The position numbers were made by a program, and so were the translations under genes. The notes below the pieces were generated by a model. That model had not been told where the DNA came from. It saw only the letters and a program-made list of their open reading frames with translations, and ran no database searches. From positions 813,501-877,500 of the forward strand of contig JAWQEG010000501.1 in NCBI GenBank assembly GCA_033782935.1: 64,000 bases of DNA. Reading direction: 5' to 3'. Positions 22,386 to 33,732 of the stretch are shown here, one piece after another. Position 1 is the stretch's first letter. Each line of letters opens with the position of its first letter. This DNA comes from Petrolisthes cinctipes (lineage: Eukaryota > Arthropoda > Malacostraca > Decapoda > Porcellanidae).

Positions 22386-23307
22386 CTACCAGTCATCGTA
22401 CTGGGCTATGTTATCCTTAACCATTGTGAACCCCTTGATACTGGAAACTAGGGTTTTGGGCAACACCTCTCTGTAGAAGACAAGCCGGTGTCTGTTGCGG
22501 TAGACGGCTTCGTGACACAGAAATTTCAGCGTGGGGGAATCTTTGTGCCACCTCCCCATCACAATATCCCCCTCCTTCAGGTGCCCGTCCTCCGTCAGTG
22601 ACTTGTACAGAAGCTGTTCGTTGGGCACCTGAAATATATCGATGGGTTTATTTTGAGAAAGTGCTCTCGTTAATAATATACATTCGGATTTGAATTGAAT
22701 GAACTTATTAAATAATATTCAATTATTTTTGATATTGCGCTCTGCTTATGTTTTTATTTGCTATTGAAGCGAGCCGACAAAAACACACAATAATGCAAAG
22801 GATTAATCCTATATGAGACAGCATCAATGTTTAATAACATCTTATTTTATATGGTGATATTATTATTATTACATCTTGAATGATACCCCTGTTATTACAC
22901 TGCACAGAGAGACCCTTCTTTCTCACCTTGGTGCTGATGGTCGTGAGGAAGAGGTTGGCGTTGAAGCCGACAAAGATTTCTCCTCCACCTGTCAACTTGG
23001 AATCCGAGAACCACCCACCTATCAGCTCAACAAACAGATGGCGTCCCTTGTGCTCAACACGAGCTAAGAGCTCATAGTTATCATCACAGACCCCATTCTC
23101 GTGGTTGATGTAATAGAGGCGGTCGATACTCTCCAGGTTAATGGTAAAACGGTCCAATGCATTCTCCTCCCATAGATCGGCCTCCCACGGCGAAGTCTTG
23201 TGGACAAACTGGCGCTCACACTCAAGAGCACAGCCGACCCGATCCCAAATGGCCTCAGCACTCGTCACGCCCTCCACCAGAGACTTGAAGTTAGCGTGGG
23301 TATGCAT
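22386..23307 (-). CDS. Unidentified two-exon gene, possible SOCS-box-like C-terminus
   Basis: Exon 1 is 23307-22927 (127 codons), exon 2 is 22628-22386 (80 codons plus stop), total 207 residues. The donor AAG|GTGAGA and acceptor TATATTTCAG|GTG are good and in phase 0; the intron is 298 bp. The ATG at 23307 is about 90 bases downstream of a TATA/Inr pair. No signal peptide or membrane segment is seen. The middle reads LFVELIGGWFSDSKLTGGGE. Exon 2 holds TLKFLCHEAV (160-169), which fits the elongin-binding BC-box pattern (T/S)LxxxCxxx(A/V), followed by LP at 183-184 as in a Cul-box. That similarity is weak and by eye. No stops or frameshifts, so it looks like an intact gene. Function is not identified. 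Confidence 0.6.
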
Positions 23308-23396
23308 TGGGCAAAGAACAGCGCTCGATTGACTTGTTTTTCGGGACTGGGTGGTGTTTTAACCCTTTAGCGGGTTGTGGTAGCAGCAGTATGCCT

Positions 23397-23426
23397 GTCT
23401 GACTAGTGCGCCGATTCCTTTTTATA
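23397..23426 (-). promoter_or_regulatory. Core promoter: TATA box plus initiator
   Basis: Minus strand TATAAAAAGG (23426-23417) and TCAGAC (23402-23397), about 25 bases apart, the usual TATA-to-initiator spacing for arthropod genes. Predicted start of transcription is near 23400, giving a 5' leader of about 93 bases to the ATG at 23307. Confidence 0.6.
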
Positions 23427-23489
23427 CATTCTTGGGCGCATGCGCCGTTGAAAACCCTATCAGAGGATGGCTGAAATCGTGCCTTTTGC

Positions 23490-24066
23490 AGTGATATCAT
23501 GGTGACACTCTCTCTGATCGGCTTGCCTGTTTTATTTGCTTTCCTATATTTGCTTTGCTAAGATATCACGGTGACACACCGAGTACGCCGTTTCCTTACT
23601 CTCCGTTTTCTCTCTACTCGGTATGTCACCATGATATTGTTGCAAAGCGACCAATGCGGGCGGCCACACATCGCCGTGTCTTTAAGCGACTGGCAGAAAA
23701 AGTACTGAACTCCCGGTCGGTCAACCGCGACACCGCTCTCTCGGTTTCTTCAATTTTCAAATACACGATTTTCTAAAACTCCTCCCGCTCGGCCCGGAAA
23801 ACAAGGTGTCGCGGTTGACCGACCGGGAATTCAGTCATTTTTTTCTGCCAGTCGATCAGAGATAGTGTCACCATGAACTCCCGGTCGGTCAACCACCACA
23901 CCTTATTTTCCGAGCTGAGCGGGAGACGTTAAGAAAATCGTGTGATCGCTACTTTGTCTACCGGGAGAGAAGATATTACTCTCTCTGATTTTCTAGTTTC
24001 CAAACACACGATTTTCTAAACGTCTCCCGCTCAGCTCGGAAAACAAGGTGTCGCGGTTGACCGACC
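23490..24066. repeat. Cluster of nested palindromes (CGGTCGGTCAACC family)
   Basis: CGACTGGCAGAAAAAGTACT ... CCCGGTCGGTCAACCGCGAC (23681-23731) is inverted at 23806-23856. CTCCCGGTCGGTCAACC (23879) is inverted again at 24050-24066, with ACGTCTCCCGCTCAGCTCGG-type arms between. A smaller hairpin, CGGTGACACACCGAGTA / TACTCGGTATGTCACC, lies at 23568-23632. The last arm ends exactly where the kinase-like copy begins. Confidence 0.8.
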
Positions 24067-24384
24067 GGACTCACCCTCGACGCAGCTCATCACCAACATG
24101 GCAGCATCTGAAGCAGTGACCAATAACTTTGGTACTCCTCCTCTCCCTCCAGCCTTCTCCAGTACCCAAGCCTCGTGTCTGAATGTCTCTGGATCGTTGG
24201 TATATTGGTGTTCCTTCTGGATGGCTTGTTGGCCACGGTACAACACCAGGTAACAGTTTACTCCTGAACTGGTTACCAGGGGTCTCACCTCCTTAACCTC
24301 AGCACGAATCTCGTCGCCAGTCATCAACTTCTTCATTGTAGTGAATTCTGGTTCATAGGCAGATCTGGAATAATATGCAGTCAA
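24067..24384 (-). pseudogene. Truncated copy of the kinase-like gene
   Basis: Near-identical to 1204-1521: about the first 90 residues after the first ATG, ending at VEGES. The frame then runs into the palindromic sequence and stops within about eleven codons. The catalytic loop and everything after it are missing. Two substitutions are visible in the protein compared with the longer copy (M to V, S to G). Confidence 0.9.
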
Positions 24385-24494
24385 CTTGAAAGGTGTACAA
24401 TTTGAGTTTCTGAGGTGTCAACTTGCTATACATGATAAAGTTGATCTACACTAAGCCACTGTCCACAGCTGAGGTGACCACAACAGTAACAGTA

Positions 24495-24757
24495 GTCAGT
24501 ATAGGCCTATTATAGTAACATACAACATTACCAATTGTCAAGGACTCTTGTACATTGATGGATGCTTTGCTTACATTCTCTGTCAGTATAGGCCTATTAT
24601 AGTAACATACACCATTACCAATTGTCAAGGACTCTTTTACATTGATGGATGCTTTGCTTACATTCTCTGTCAGTATAGGCCTATTATAGTAACATACAAC
24701 ATTACCAATTGTCAAGGACTCTTGTACATTGATGGATGCTTTGTTTACATTCTCTAA
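24495..24757. repeat. 87-bp tandem triplication
   Basis: GTCAGTATAGGCCTATTATA begins units at 24495, 24582 and 24669. Copy 1 of the duplicated segment has a single unit, so the expansion followed the duplication or copy 1 contracted. Confidence 0.92.
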
Positions 24758-24936
24758 TTAGAGTGAACACTGTGTTGGATATGAAATATTTATACAACAT
24801 TATTAGGCTATATTAAATACACTTTGGTACTATAATGATAATTATTATATACGTGTAAATATTGATCAACATGTGATTCATCATACAATATGGCCTAGCG
24901 ATACTTGTAAAGTTACATTATTATTATTATTATTAA

Positions 24937-26909
24937 CTAGCTGCTCCGCCGCCCTTCGGGCGGCTAGGAGCCGCTAGCTCCTGCGGAGGGCTGGCGGCCT
25001 GCGGCCGCCCTTCCACCGCCCTTCGGGCGGTTTGTAGCAGATCGGGTGGTGGGTGGATAGAAGGAAGGGAAGGAGGGAAGGAAGGGGGAGAGGGAGGGAT
25101 GGTTTAGTGGTTAGATAAAATAAATGGATGGATGGATGATTAGTAATAGAGGTGGGTGGGTGAATAATTGGAGGTATTAGTCGTTTTTAAATGTTTATTA
25201 TATCAATCTTTCTCCCTCATTCAATAACTCCATCATTCTAATATTAGCATAATTAATAATATTTCCTTCTTTTTCTATTAATTGCGTCACTAAGCATTTT
25301 ACTGAAGTGCCTCCTGGTAAACGACATTTTTCACGACTCCGGTTGACGACAATAAATATGGCAATATTGAAAATCAATTTGACAAAAGTGAAACTCTATA
25401 GGACAATAATGAGAATCAATATGACAATGGTGTTTGATACTGGAGCAGGAATCAAGAGCTCAAGAAAATATTGTACAAATTATTGGTATTTATTGAAAGA
25501 ATTACCGTTTTCCCGGTAGTTTGCCCAGGTTAGGTCCCGGTAGTCTGATGCGGTCTAGGTAAGGTCAGGTAAGGTAACGTCAGGCTAATTTCAAAATGCC
25601 CCATTTGAATATGCCCTATCTTGGCAATAATGAAAATCAATTAGACAAAACTGAAACTCAATAGGACAATACTGAGATTCAATATGACAATGGTGTTTGA
25701 TACCGTAGCAGGAATCAAGACGTCAAGAAAATAAGTTACAAAAATATTCTACCAATCAGAAAATAAATATGGCAATAATGAACATCAATTTGACAAAACT
25801 GAAACTCTATAGGACAATACTGAGAATCAATATGACAATGGTGTTTGATACTGGATTACAAAAATATTCTACCAATCTGAAAATAAATATGGCAATAATG
25901 AAAATCAATTTGACAAAAGTGAAACTCTATAGGACAATAATGAGAATCAATATGACAATGGTGTTTGATACTGGAGCAGGAATCAAGAGCTCAAGAAAAT
26001 AATGTACAAAAATATTGGTAATTATTGAAAGAATTACCGTTTTCCTTTGCCCAGGTTAGGTCCCGGTAGTTTGCCCAGGTTAGGTCCCGGTAGTCTGATG
26101 TGGTCTAGGTTAGGTTAGGTAAGGTAAGGTCAGGTAAGGTCAGGCTAATTTCAAAATGGCCCATTTGAATATGCCCTATCTTGGAAATGGGGCATTTGCG
26201 GAGGAAATGCCATAGAAGAAAATAGTCTTAGAATGGTCTAAATAAGTGGGTAATGAAGGTAGAAAAACGGTATGCAATAACGGTAATTCATTCAATATTT
26301 ACCAAAATATTATACCAATATGGTAGAAATCAATCATAAAAATGGATAAAATGTAATAATATAGGTAAACGACAATATACTTACTGAGATAAGGCATAAA
26401 CAAATCGAATAATATCCGTGCTGTAGCCTAAAATATGTTCATGAGCTGTTGATTTCTGGACCAGTATCCGATAATTTAATAATAGAAAACGTGTTATCAT
26501 TTTTAGGGGCTTTTTAGGGGTAACTACTTTATTACTCATGGCGCTGCTGTACGCAAACCAATGGACCTAGGAAGCTTTAGTTTACAGATTCTGGTGTGTA
26601 AAATCAAGCTCTACAATTCTGTAAGAAAAAATTTACCTAAATGAAACTTTAAAATTGACCGTGTTTTTGCGGAAGGCTGAACTGTGGTATGGTGATTCCG
26701 TAGATTTTTCCCCTGTAATTTATTATTATTTCGCTTGCACGTTTCGTTATATGTGGTTTCGTTGTATGACCCCCCCTAAACCTGAACGGGATCAAGACTC
26801 ACCTACATGCAAATTTTGAGGACACAAAGTTGGACGGTTTAGGCGTGCATCGCGGACACACACACACACACACACACGCAGACAGAACCTTGGCTTTATG
26901 TATATAGAT
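24937..26909 (+). mobile_element. Non-autonomous element with GC-rich palindromic end
   Basis: Bounded by comparison with the uninterrupted copy at about 1896. It starts CTAGCTGCTCCGCCGCCCTT with nested GC palindromes (CCGCCCTTCGGGCGG) and ends with (AC)n, GACAGAACCTTGGC and TTTATGTATATAGAT. The body has a 105-bp tandem repeat and short TTAGG-like tracts. No transposase or RT is recognised. The 3' end style resembles RTE-derived or similar non-autonomous retroelements, but I am not sure of the class. Confidence 0.65.
25360..26005 (+). repeat. Repeat of about 105 bp, four diverged copies
   Basis: Copies contain AAAATCAATTTGACAAAA, GAAACTCTATAGGACAATA and TATGACAATGGTGTTTGATA, at about 25364, 25625, 25772 and 25890. 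Short open frames here are mutually similar repeat translations, not genes. Confidence 0.85.
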
Positions 26910-27206
26910 ATTGGTAGCTGGAAGTATCAGTCAACATGTGATTCATCATACAATATAGTCTAGTGATGCTTGTAAACTGTAAAGGTACATTATTATTATT
27001 ATTATTATTATTGGTGGGTGGAAGTATCAGTCAACATATGGTTGGTACACAATAATATTATAGTAATGTTTGTAAAGGAACATTATTATTATATACTAAT
27101 ATTAGTCAACATATGGTTGTTTGTAAAGGAACATTAATATTGGTGGAATAATATTGGATGGAAATATAATACAAATCTTGTAAACGTATAACTATGGCCT
27201 CACTCA

Positions 27207-27435
27207 ATACAATACATGGTAACTACAGTATGCTATACATTTCAATACAATACATGGTAACTACAGTATGCTATACATTTCAATACAATACATGGTAACT
27301 ACAGTAGGCTATACATTTCAATACAATACATGGTAAATACAGTATGCTATACATTTCAATACAATACATGGTAAATACAGTATGCTATACATTTTAATAC
27401 AATACATGGTAACTACAGTATGCTATACATTTTAA
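27207..27435. repeat. 38-bp tandem minisatellite (copy 2)
   Basis: Same unit as 2547-2745, about six copies. Confidence 0.9.
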
Positions 27436-27916
27436 TATAATACTATGTAATAAATACTAGACATTACTTCTTGGTTGCATTGTGTATTACAATTACTATT
27501 TTTTCAATCTATAACATTATGTGGTGTTCTGTACAGTACGGCAAAGAATTATTTATGAGTGTCCCTCTCGGAATACAAAAATAATATTAACACGTGATAA
27601 TTGTATTAATATCTATTTTATTACCATACCTTTACAATGATATGAATATCATCAAACATTGTTGATTTGTATCTTTATATTAACACCCGATATATAGATA
27701 TTGTTTTTTTGTTACCTTAACATTGATACGAGTATCATTAAACAGTGTTAAGTTGTATTCATATCTTTATCATTATATTAATATATGATATATTATTGTT
27801 TATTTTATTACCTTTACATTGATATGAATATCATTCAGCTGTATCAAGTCGTGTCCATATATTTATTATTTTACACATACGGTAAATATGATGGGTCGTT
27901 CTGAGGATAAGGACGG

Positions 27917-28203
27917 TGTAGTGAATCAAGCAAGCTGTACACGTATTCTGAGACGCTTCTCGATCGTCACTTGGCCCAGGCTTTCCCGCCTTTCCACACA
28001 GGGGTCAGAGTTCAGTTGACTCCTGGCTTCAGACACGCGAGCACCTTCTCCACTTCCCTCGCTACTCTGAGCCAAACACACTCACACACCACGCTGCTTG
28101 ATTCACCACAACCTGTTACCCAAGTGTTACCTACCAATAAACTACCTTGTACTGCACAGCGAGTCTTCAATCATCCTGGGTGATAACGTCCCATATCGTT
28201 ATA
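27917..28203 (+). repeat. 5' LTR
   Basis: Starts TGTAGTGAATCAAGC at the break from the duplicated segment, ends CATATCGTTATA, then two bases and the primer-binding site. AATAAA occurs near 28136 and may be its polyadenylation signal. The end ATA instead of ACA is probably a point mutation, judging by the minus-strand relative. Confidence 0.7.
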
Positions 28204-28205
28204 AC

Positions 28206-28217
28206 TGGTGACCCCGG
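28206..28217 (+). other. Primer-binding site, tRNA-Trp type
   Basis: TGGTGACCCCGG, identical to the site in the minus-strand element (12140-12151) and with the same two-base spacing from the LTR. Confidence 0.75.
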
Positions 28218-28769
28218 GAAAGATTACATCCAGCCTGAAACGACTCTACCTATCTCCACGTGTGCACTGTGCAGCGACAACGCTTCTACGCTTCTCTACA
28301 CCCCATACGACACCGTCACCATTCCCCTATATACGCATACGTTGTCCTCCTTTTCTTGCTTGTTGGGTATAGTATAAATCAGTGTTACTTCCCCAGTGCT
28401 CTTACCCCTCCACATTTGAATTAACGCAACATAATTCTTGTGTTTCCCACCTATATTGCCCCCCCCCCTTCGCCATTTCCTTCCCATGGCGCCTACCTCG
28501 CACTAAAATATCGTCATCCATAACCCCCAAGTGTTTCCCTAACCCCTCACCACAATCTCACACTCCACTCGAGGGTCGCGCTTGAGGAACCACGTGTTGC
28601 ACCCTTCGCCACCAACCGACGCGCTACACAAAGGGATTAAGTACTCGATATCAACAATTATTTTCTAATCTTTCTCTCAGTGAACCCTCCCCAGTGATTC
28701 TTCTCCCCAATTTTTTTCCATATCTATAGTATTATTGTACCGGCACATTGCCGCATATCCCCATTTTAT

Positions 28770-29553
28770 ATGTATTTTTTGAATAACACTCAATACACAC
28801 CCACGTTATCCATTCCATTCACCCCTCCATTTTTATCTGATACACTCGCGTGGTTGGAACACACAGAGGAAATCTGGAGAGGAGATAATAGTTCCGATGA
28901 GGCGAAATATCAGGCAATCATCAGGGCCGTCCCAACAGATATATTCGCTTTAATCTCTCCTTCGCTTCGTACACATACAAAATGTTCAGTTGGACGGGAG
29001 GAGCCCATCTGCACTCCTCAGACATATGCAACGGCTCAACCAAGCGGCAGGTAATCCCTTCCCAGACCTCATACTGAAAACAAGACACACTGATCTGATG
29101 CCGCCCCAGTTACGGCTGCACCTCATTGCTCAGCCAAACCTCACACTCCAGGAATATGGAGAGCGGGTCGACTCTCTCATGGACTCCCACATCGAGCAAG
29201 AGGGCTCATGGAGTGGCAACAGATTCCCATTAAACACCACAACAACGGCAGTAAATACCACCTCCACACCACCTCAGCATTCCTCCATGCAACCACAACC
29301 TACAGAACCATGCGGCAATACGGCAGAGTTAGTACAATTAACGAGGAAGATACATAAAAACTTAGACACTTTACAACAACAACATTTGACACAACCACGT
29401 GAACAATCACGACCACTAGCTCTACCACCACCACCTCAACATCAACCACCGCCCCAAGTCAGACAACCATGGCGACAGCAACAGATGCAGATATGCGTAT
29501 ACCATCAACACTACGGGAGGCAAGCAAGGAACTGCCGAGCACCATGTCAGTGA
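28770..29553 (+). pseudogene. gypsy-type gag with one frameshift/deletion
   Basis: The first frame (28770 to about 28985) carries PPFLSDTLAWLEHTEEIW and DEAKYQAIIRAVPTDIFAL, the capsid N-terminal type region. The second frame (about 28990-29553) carries ALLRHMQRLNQAAGNPFPDL, a Pro/Gln-rich linker, and a C-terminal CVYHQHYGRQARNCRAPC, a Cys/His cluster typical of gag in this gypsy lineage. The two frames meet near 28985, where a short deletion appears to have shifted the frame. Nothing coding is supported at 28218-28769 (leader) except repeat-poor leader sequence. Confidence 0.8.
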
Positions 29554-29891
29554 CCTAGTCACACACCTAACTCTGACCGCTTCGACAACCAGGGAAACTA
29601 CTAAGGCGGTGGCGTGAGAGTAGACACGTCACTGCCGCTGACACCAACGATCCCACAACTACCACTCCACTACCACGTATCACTTCCGCTACCACCGCAG
29701 TATCTCCACGGATATCGAGCGACGCCACCACATCACAGGGTACTACCACCCAGATTCCAGCCACATCTCTCCACCGACACACTCCTGCACGGACGACCAC
29801 ACCCGGAGTCACCACACTTCCGCCTGGGGACCCACCGGCGTACCCCCCCAGGTCATACACCACTGAACCTCACAGCCGCACTCTCCTGTGG

Positions 29892-31165
29892 GTGGAGGAC
29901 CTAGCAACGACGGAGCTGTTCCTGGTGGACTCAGGATCGGAAGTCGGTGTACTTCCTCCCACTCATCGGGAGAAACATCGACCCTCCAGCATGTCGTACG
30001 ATCTCCTGGCAGCTAATAAATCACCCATCGCTACATATGGCACAAGTAGTAAAGGCGTCTCTCTCATCACCGAGGAATGGTTTGTGTGACCGTTTGTGGT
30101 GGCAGATGTACAGTACCCAATCCTAGGGCTGGACTTCTTGGCAGCACATGATTTGTTAATTGATACGAAAGGCAGGATGCTGCTACACAAAACGACGGGC
30201 CGGCACATACAAACCAAATCATGCCGCCAGTCACAACCCACCATCACCCACATCACCAAGACAAGCGAGTATCACCAGCTACTCCAGGAGTTCCCTCAAT
30301 TACTGTCGGCCACCAACGATTGTCAGCCCAAAGATCTGGGAGTACGCCACAACATCGTCACGACCGGTCCACCTTATTTCACCAGACCCAGAAGGATGCC
30401 ACCAGAGAAACTAGAGGCAGCAAAGAAAGAATTCCAAGTCATGCTGCAACAAGGGATAGCACGTCCATCAGACAGTGCATGGGCATCTCCACTCCATATG
30501 GTGCCCAAAGCACAGGAAGGCGAATGGAGGGCATGCGGTGACTACCGTGCACTCAACGCCGTAACGACACCAGACCGTTACCCTATACCCCATGTCCTGG
30601 ATTTCCACTCCAAGCTCCAGGGGTGTACTGTTTTCTCGAAGATCGACCTAGTCCGCGCCTTCCACCAGATTCCCGTAGCAGAGGAAGATATTAAACAGAC
30701 TGCCATTACCACACCCTTCGGCTTATTCGAATTCCCTGCCATGAACTTTGGCCTGAGAAATGCTGCCCAAACCTTCCAGCGGTTCATGGATAGGGTAGTC
30801 AGGGGCTTGGACTTCGTGGTGGTATACATCGACGATATCCTAGTGGCATCCAGTGACCACGACAATCATGCCCAACACCTTCGACAGCTCTTCAATAAAT
30901 TACAGGAATATGGACTGAAGATTCACCCATCAAAGTGTGTGCTGGGGGCTGATAAAGTAGACTTCCTGGGCCATAGGGTGACGTCACAGGGAATCACACC
31001 ACTACCACAGAAGGTCGAGGCCATCAGGGACTTTCCCCCACCCAACACCGCCAGGAAGATGAGAGAGTTCCTAGGGATAGTGAACTACTATCACCGGTTT
31101 GTCCCTCACACTGCAGAAACACTATCTCCACTACATGACCTAATCAAAGGACTAAACAAGGGAGT
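29892..31165 (+). pseudogene. gypsy-type protease and reverse transcriptase
   Basis: Protease active site LVDSGSEVGVLPP near 29930. A TGA at 30087-30089 interrupts EEWFV-PFVVADV; the homologous minus-strand element has Trp here, so it is a TGG to TGA change. After it the frame is open to 31165: linker, then RT with [29 protein letters not shown] (motif C, both Asp present) and FLGHRV...[11 protein letters not shown] (thumb). The frame is lost near 31163 by an apparent one-base deletion before the RNase H. Confidence 0.88.
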
Positions 31166-32997
31166 TGGAATGACGAGGCAATGGCGGCATTCACCAGCAT
31201 CAAGAGCAGGCTCGCCAGCACCACCTTGCTAGCCTACCCCATGCCCCACGCACCTACCTCCATTTACACTGATGCATCAGCGGACGCTATTGGGGCAGTA
31301 TTGCAACAAGACGTCGAGGGGACGTTACGCCCATTAGCGTTCTTCAGCAAGCGTCTCGACCCACCACAGAAGAAATACAGTGCCTTTGACAGGGAGCTCG
31401 TGGCAATGTACGAGGCAGTACGTCACTTCGGCCACTTCCTTGAGGGACGGCAATTCCACATCAGAACTGATCATAAGCCACTCACGACTGCCATGAAGCA
31501 GCTGGGGACAAACTGGTCACCAAGAGTCACCCGTCACTTAGCATATATATCAGAATACACCACCGATATAAGGCACGTAAAGGGTGAGGACAACGCAGTG
31601 GCTGACGCATTATCCCGGGCTACACCTCAGACACAGATGGTCATGGCAGTCCACCTAGGCCATCCCTTCGACATCAGACAAATTGCTGCAGCCCAACAAA
31701 CAGACGAGGAACTACATCAACTACTGCAAGGCAACACAGGTCTGAAGCTGGAGGAAGTGACAGCAGCCGAGCCCAACGTGAGAGTGTGGTGCGACATCTC
31801 ATGTGGCCCTCCTAGACCATACATTCTGGCCCCATTCAGGAGAACCACATTCCTTCACTTCCACAACCTCAACCACCCAGGGGTCGCTGGCTCTCAGAGG
31901 TTAATCACGCATCGTGCAGTCTGGCCAAGCATGAGGAGGCAAATCAAGGAGTGGGTGTCAGAATGTACGGCATGCCAATGCTCCAAGACTGGTAGACACA
32001 CACGCCCACCGATACATGACTTCCCAACACCCACTTCAAGGTTCCACACGGTACATGTAGACATCGTGGGGCCACTCCCTACATCACGGGGATACAGATA
32101 TCTACTCACGTGCGTCGACCGTATGACAAGATGATGCACGGCAGCCCCCATGACTGACATCACAGCAGAAGGAACGGCAAGACACTTTCTCCAGGACTGG
32201 GTGGCTAACTTCGGTCCTCCGGCGTGCATCGTCATGGACCAGGGGACTCAGTTCGAGTCAAGGGCGTGGCAAGAAATGCTTGAGTTCCTGGGGATATGCA
32301 GGAACAGGACTACTGCCTATCACCCCTGCAGCAACGGTATGGTCGAGAGGTTCCACCGCCGGCTGAAGGAGGCATTCAGGGCGGTACAGCCTGAACAGTG
32401 GGAGGATGCACTGCCCCTCATCCTGCTGACCATCAGGTCGACGGTCAAGGAGGACCTGAACCACTCACCTGCGGAATTGACGTTCGGGGAGGATTTGAGG
32501 TTGCCCAGCCAAGTGGTAGACCTAACGGCAGACACCTCCAACCTATCTTTTCTTCCAGCTCTGAAGAGGATCATTGCAACACCAACACTTACACCAACAA
32601 GACAACAGTCACACCACCCCACCTATGAACACCCACTGCTCCGCAGGGCAGAACAACTGTTCCTCAGGACGGACGCGCACAGGACCCCTCTGCAGCAGCC
32701 GTACACTGGACCACATAGGGTCATCAAGAGGGACGAGGCGACAGTAACGCTGCAGATCAGGGGGAAACCATACAGGACTTCCTGGCAACACGTGAAACCG
32801 GCGGTGACACAGTCTGACCAACATCAACAGCAGCAGCAGGACACACGTAAACCACCACCTCACCACGACGTCACGCAGCCAAGGCGCCCTCTGCTGCCAA
32901 CCCCTACTATGCCTACCCCACTCACGCACACACAGCTTCACATCACAGCGTACCAACAATGGTATAACACACACAACCCCCCCACACTACTACCCAG
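31166..32997 (+). pseudogene. gypsy-type RNase H and integrase
   Basis: RNase H with YTDASADAIGAVLQQD, KYSAFDRELVAMYEAV and RTDHKPL. Integrase with the HHCC zinc module (HFHNLNHPGV ... CTACQCSK) and all three catalytic residues: VHVDIVGP, MDQGTQFE and NGMVERFHRRL. One TGA at 32132-32134 interrupts DRMTR-CTAAPM; context suggests loss of a Trp. After it the frame is open to about 32997 and the C-terminal GPHRVIKRDEATVTLQIRG is like the usual chromatin-binding tail region. Sequence from 32998 on belongs to the next element. Confidence 0.88.
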
Positions 32998-33139
32998 GGG
33001 CCGGATGTTCAAAACTTTAGTCCCGGTCGTAGCTCGCCAGAGGGGGACTAAGTCATCACAATGGCTGCCGCCAGCGATGTTCAAAACATTTTGGGCACCA
33101 TGTTGTGACGTCAGAGGGACTAACTCTGGTCGTAAAGCC

Positions 33140-33247
33140 GCTGAATTTTATACCCACTACCGAGCAGTCTTACCACGCTATTCCCCGGTCGTAACTTGCC
33201 ACGACACCGCCTCATCAGCGATAGTTACTCTTCAAAACACAACTTAA
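33140..33247 (+). promoter_or_regulatory. Possible promoter and first non-coding exon of the transposase gene
   Basis: TTTTATACC near 33147 followed about 20 bases later by GCAGTC suggests a TATA-initiator pair. CACAACTTAAG|GTGAGT at 33246-33247 is a strong donor site. An acceptor TTTTTTCTAG lies at 33850-33856. These would form an untranslated 5' exon and intron ahead of the coding exon at 34646. Inferred from motifs only. Confidence 0.35.
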
Positions 33248-33539
33248 GGTGAGTGTTACAAATATATTCTAGTATATAGCGGTAGTTTATTGTGGCAAGA
33301 GTTATATGACGGTATCTAATACATGATTTGTGCTTTGATTATCGAGATTTAATTAAGTGCAAACACTGAAGCCTCCTTGGAATTGTAGACGTGCCCCATA
33401 AAATGATCTCAAGAATCTGCTGGCTGAAATTTTTCATAATTATATGATGCTACATTTGTGCAGAAATTGATGTAACAGTTGTACTCAAACTTTTGTTTGG
33501 TAGGCTATGTGAAATGTTTTAAGTTAAGGGTAGTTATGT

Positions 33540-33558
33540 TAGGTTAGGTTAGGTTTCT
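33540..33558. repeat. Short interstitial TTAGG tract
   Basis: GTTAGGTTAGGTTAGGTTTC, three arthropod-type telomeric units. Similar short tracts occur near 26105, 33930, 41460 and 60260. Confidence 0.7.
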
Positions 33559-33732
33559 CAAGAATAAAGGGCTTTTTTTCCAAGATATCCCTGATTACAT
33601 TTTTTTCTCACTTAAGTCTATATAATTTCTACCATAATATTGTGAAAAAAGACCCTGTTTGAACAAACTAACCCAGCCTTAACATAAACAGGACCAAGGT
33701 AAACTAATCTAGGCCTAGCCACAGACAATTAA

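Larger units (their letters stand above)
24067..27916. other. Duplicated segment, copy 2
   Basis: Matches 1204-3316. Breakpoints are the palindrome cluster on the left and an LTR-element insertion on the right. It contains a 2-kb inserted element (24937-26909) absent from copy 1. Confidence 0.9.
27917..32997 (+). mobile_element. Ty3/gypsy-type LTR retrotransposon, 5' LTR to integrase
   Basis: 5' LTR 27917-28203, primer-binding site 28206, gag 28770-29553, protease-RT 29892 to about 31160, RNase H-integrase about 31160-32990. It is inserted after GGATAAGGACGG; the empty site is visible at 3301-3316 in the duplicate. No 3' LTR is found: the element runs into the likely Harbinger end near 32997, suggesting the Harbinger inserted into it. 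Gag ending in CVYHQHYGRQARNCRAPC and the tRNA-Trp primer site suggest a CsRn1/Mag-like lineage (inference). Confidence 0.92.

Noticed and set aside
30087..32134. Alternative genetic code (TGA as Trp) in the window
   Set aside because: The kinase-like, two-exon and Harbinger genes use TGG for Trp, and the Harbinger transposase ends in TGA. The stops are better explained as mutations in elements.
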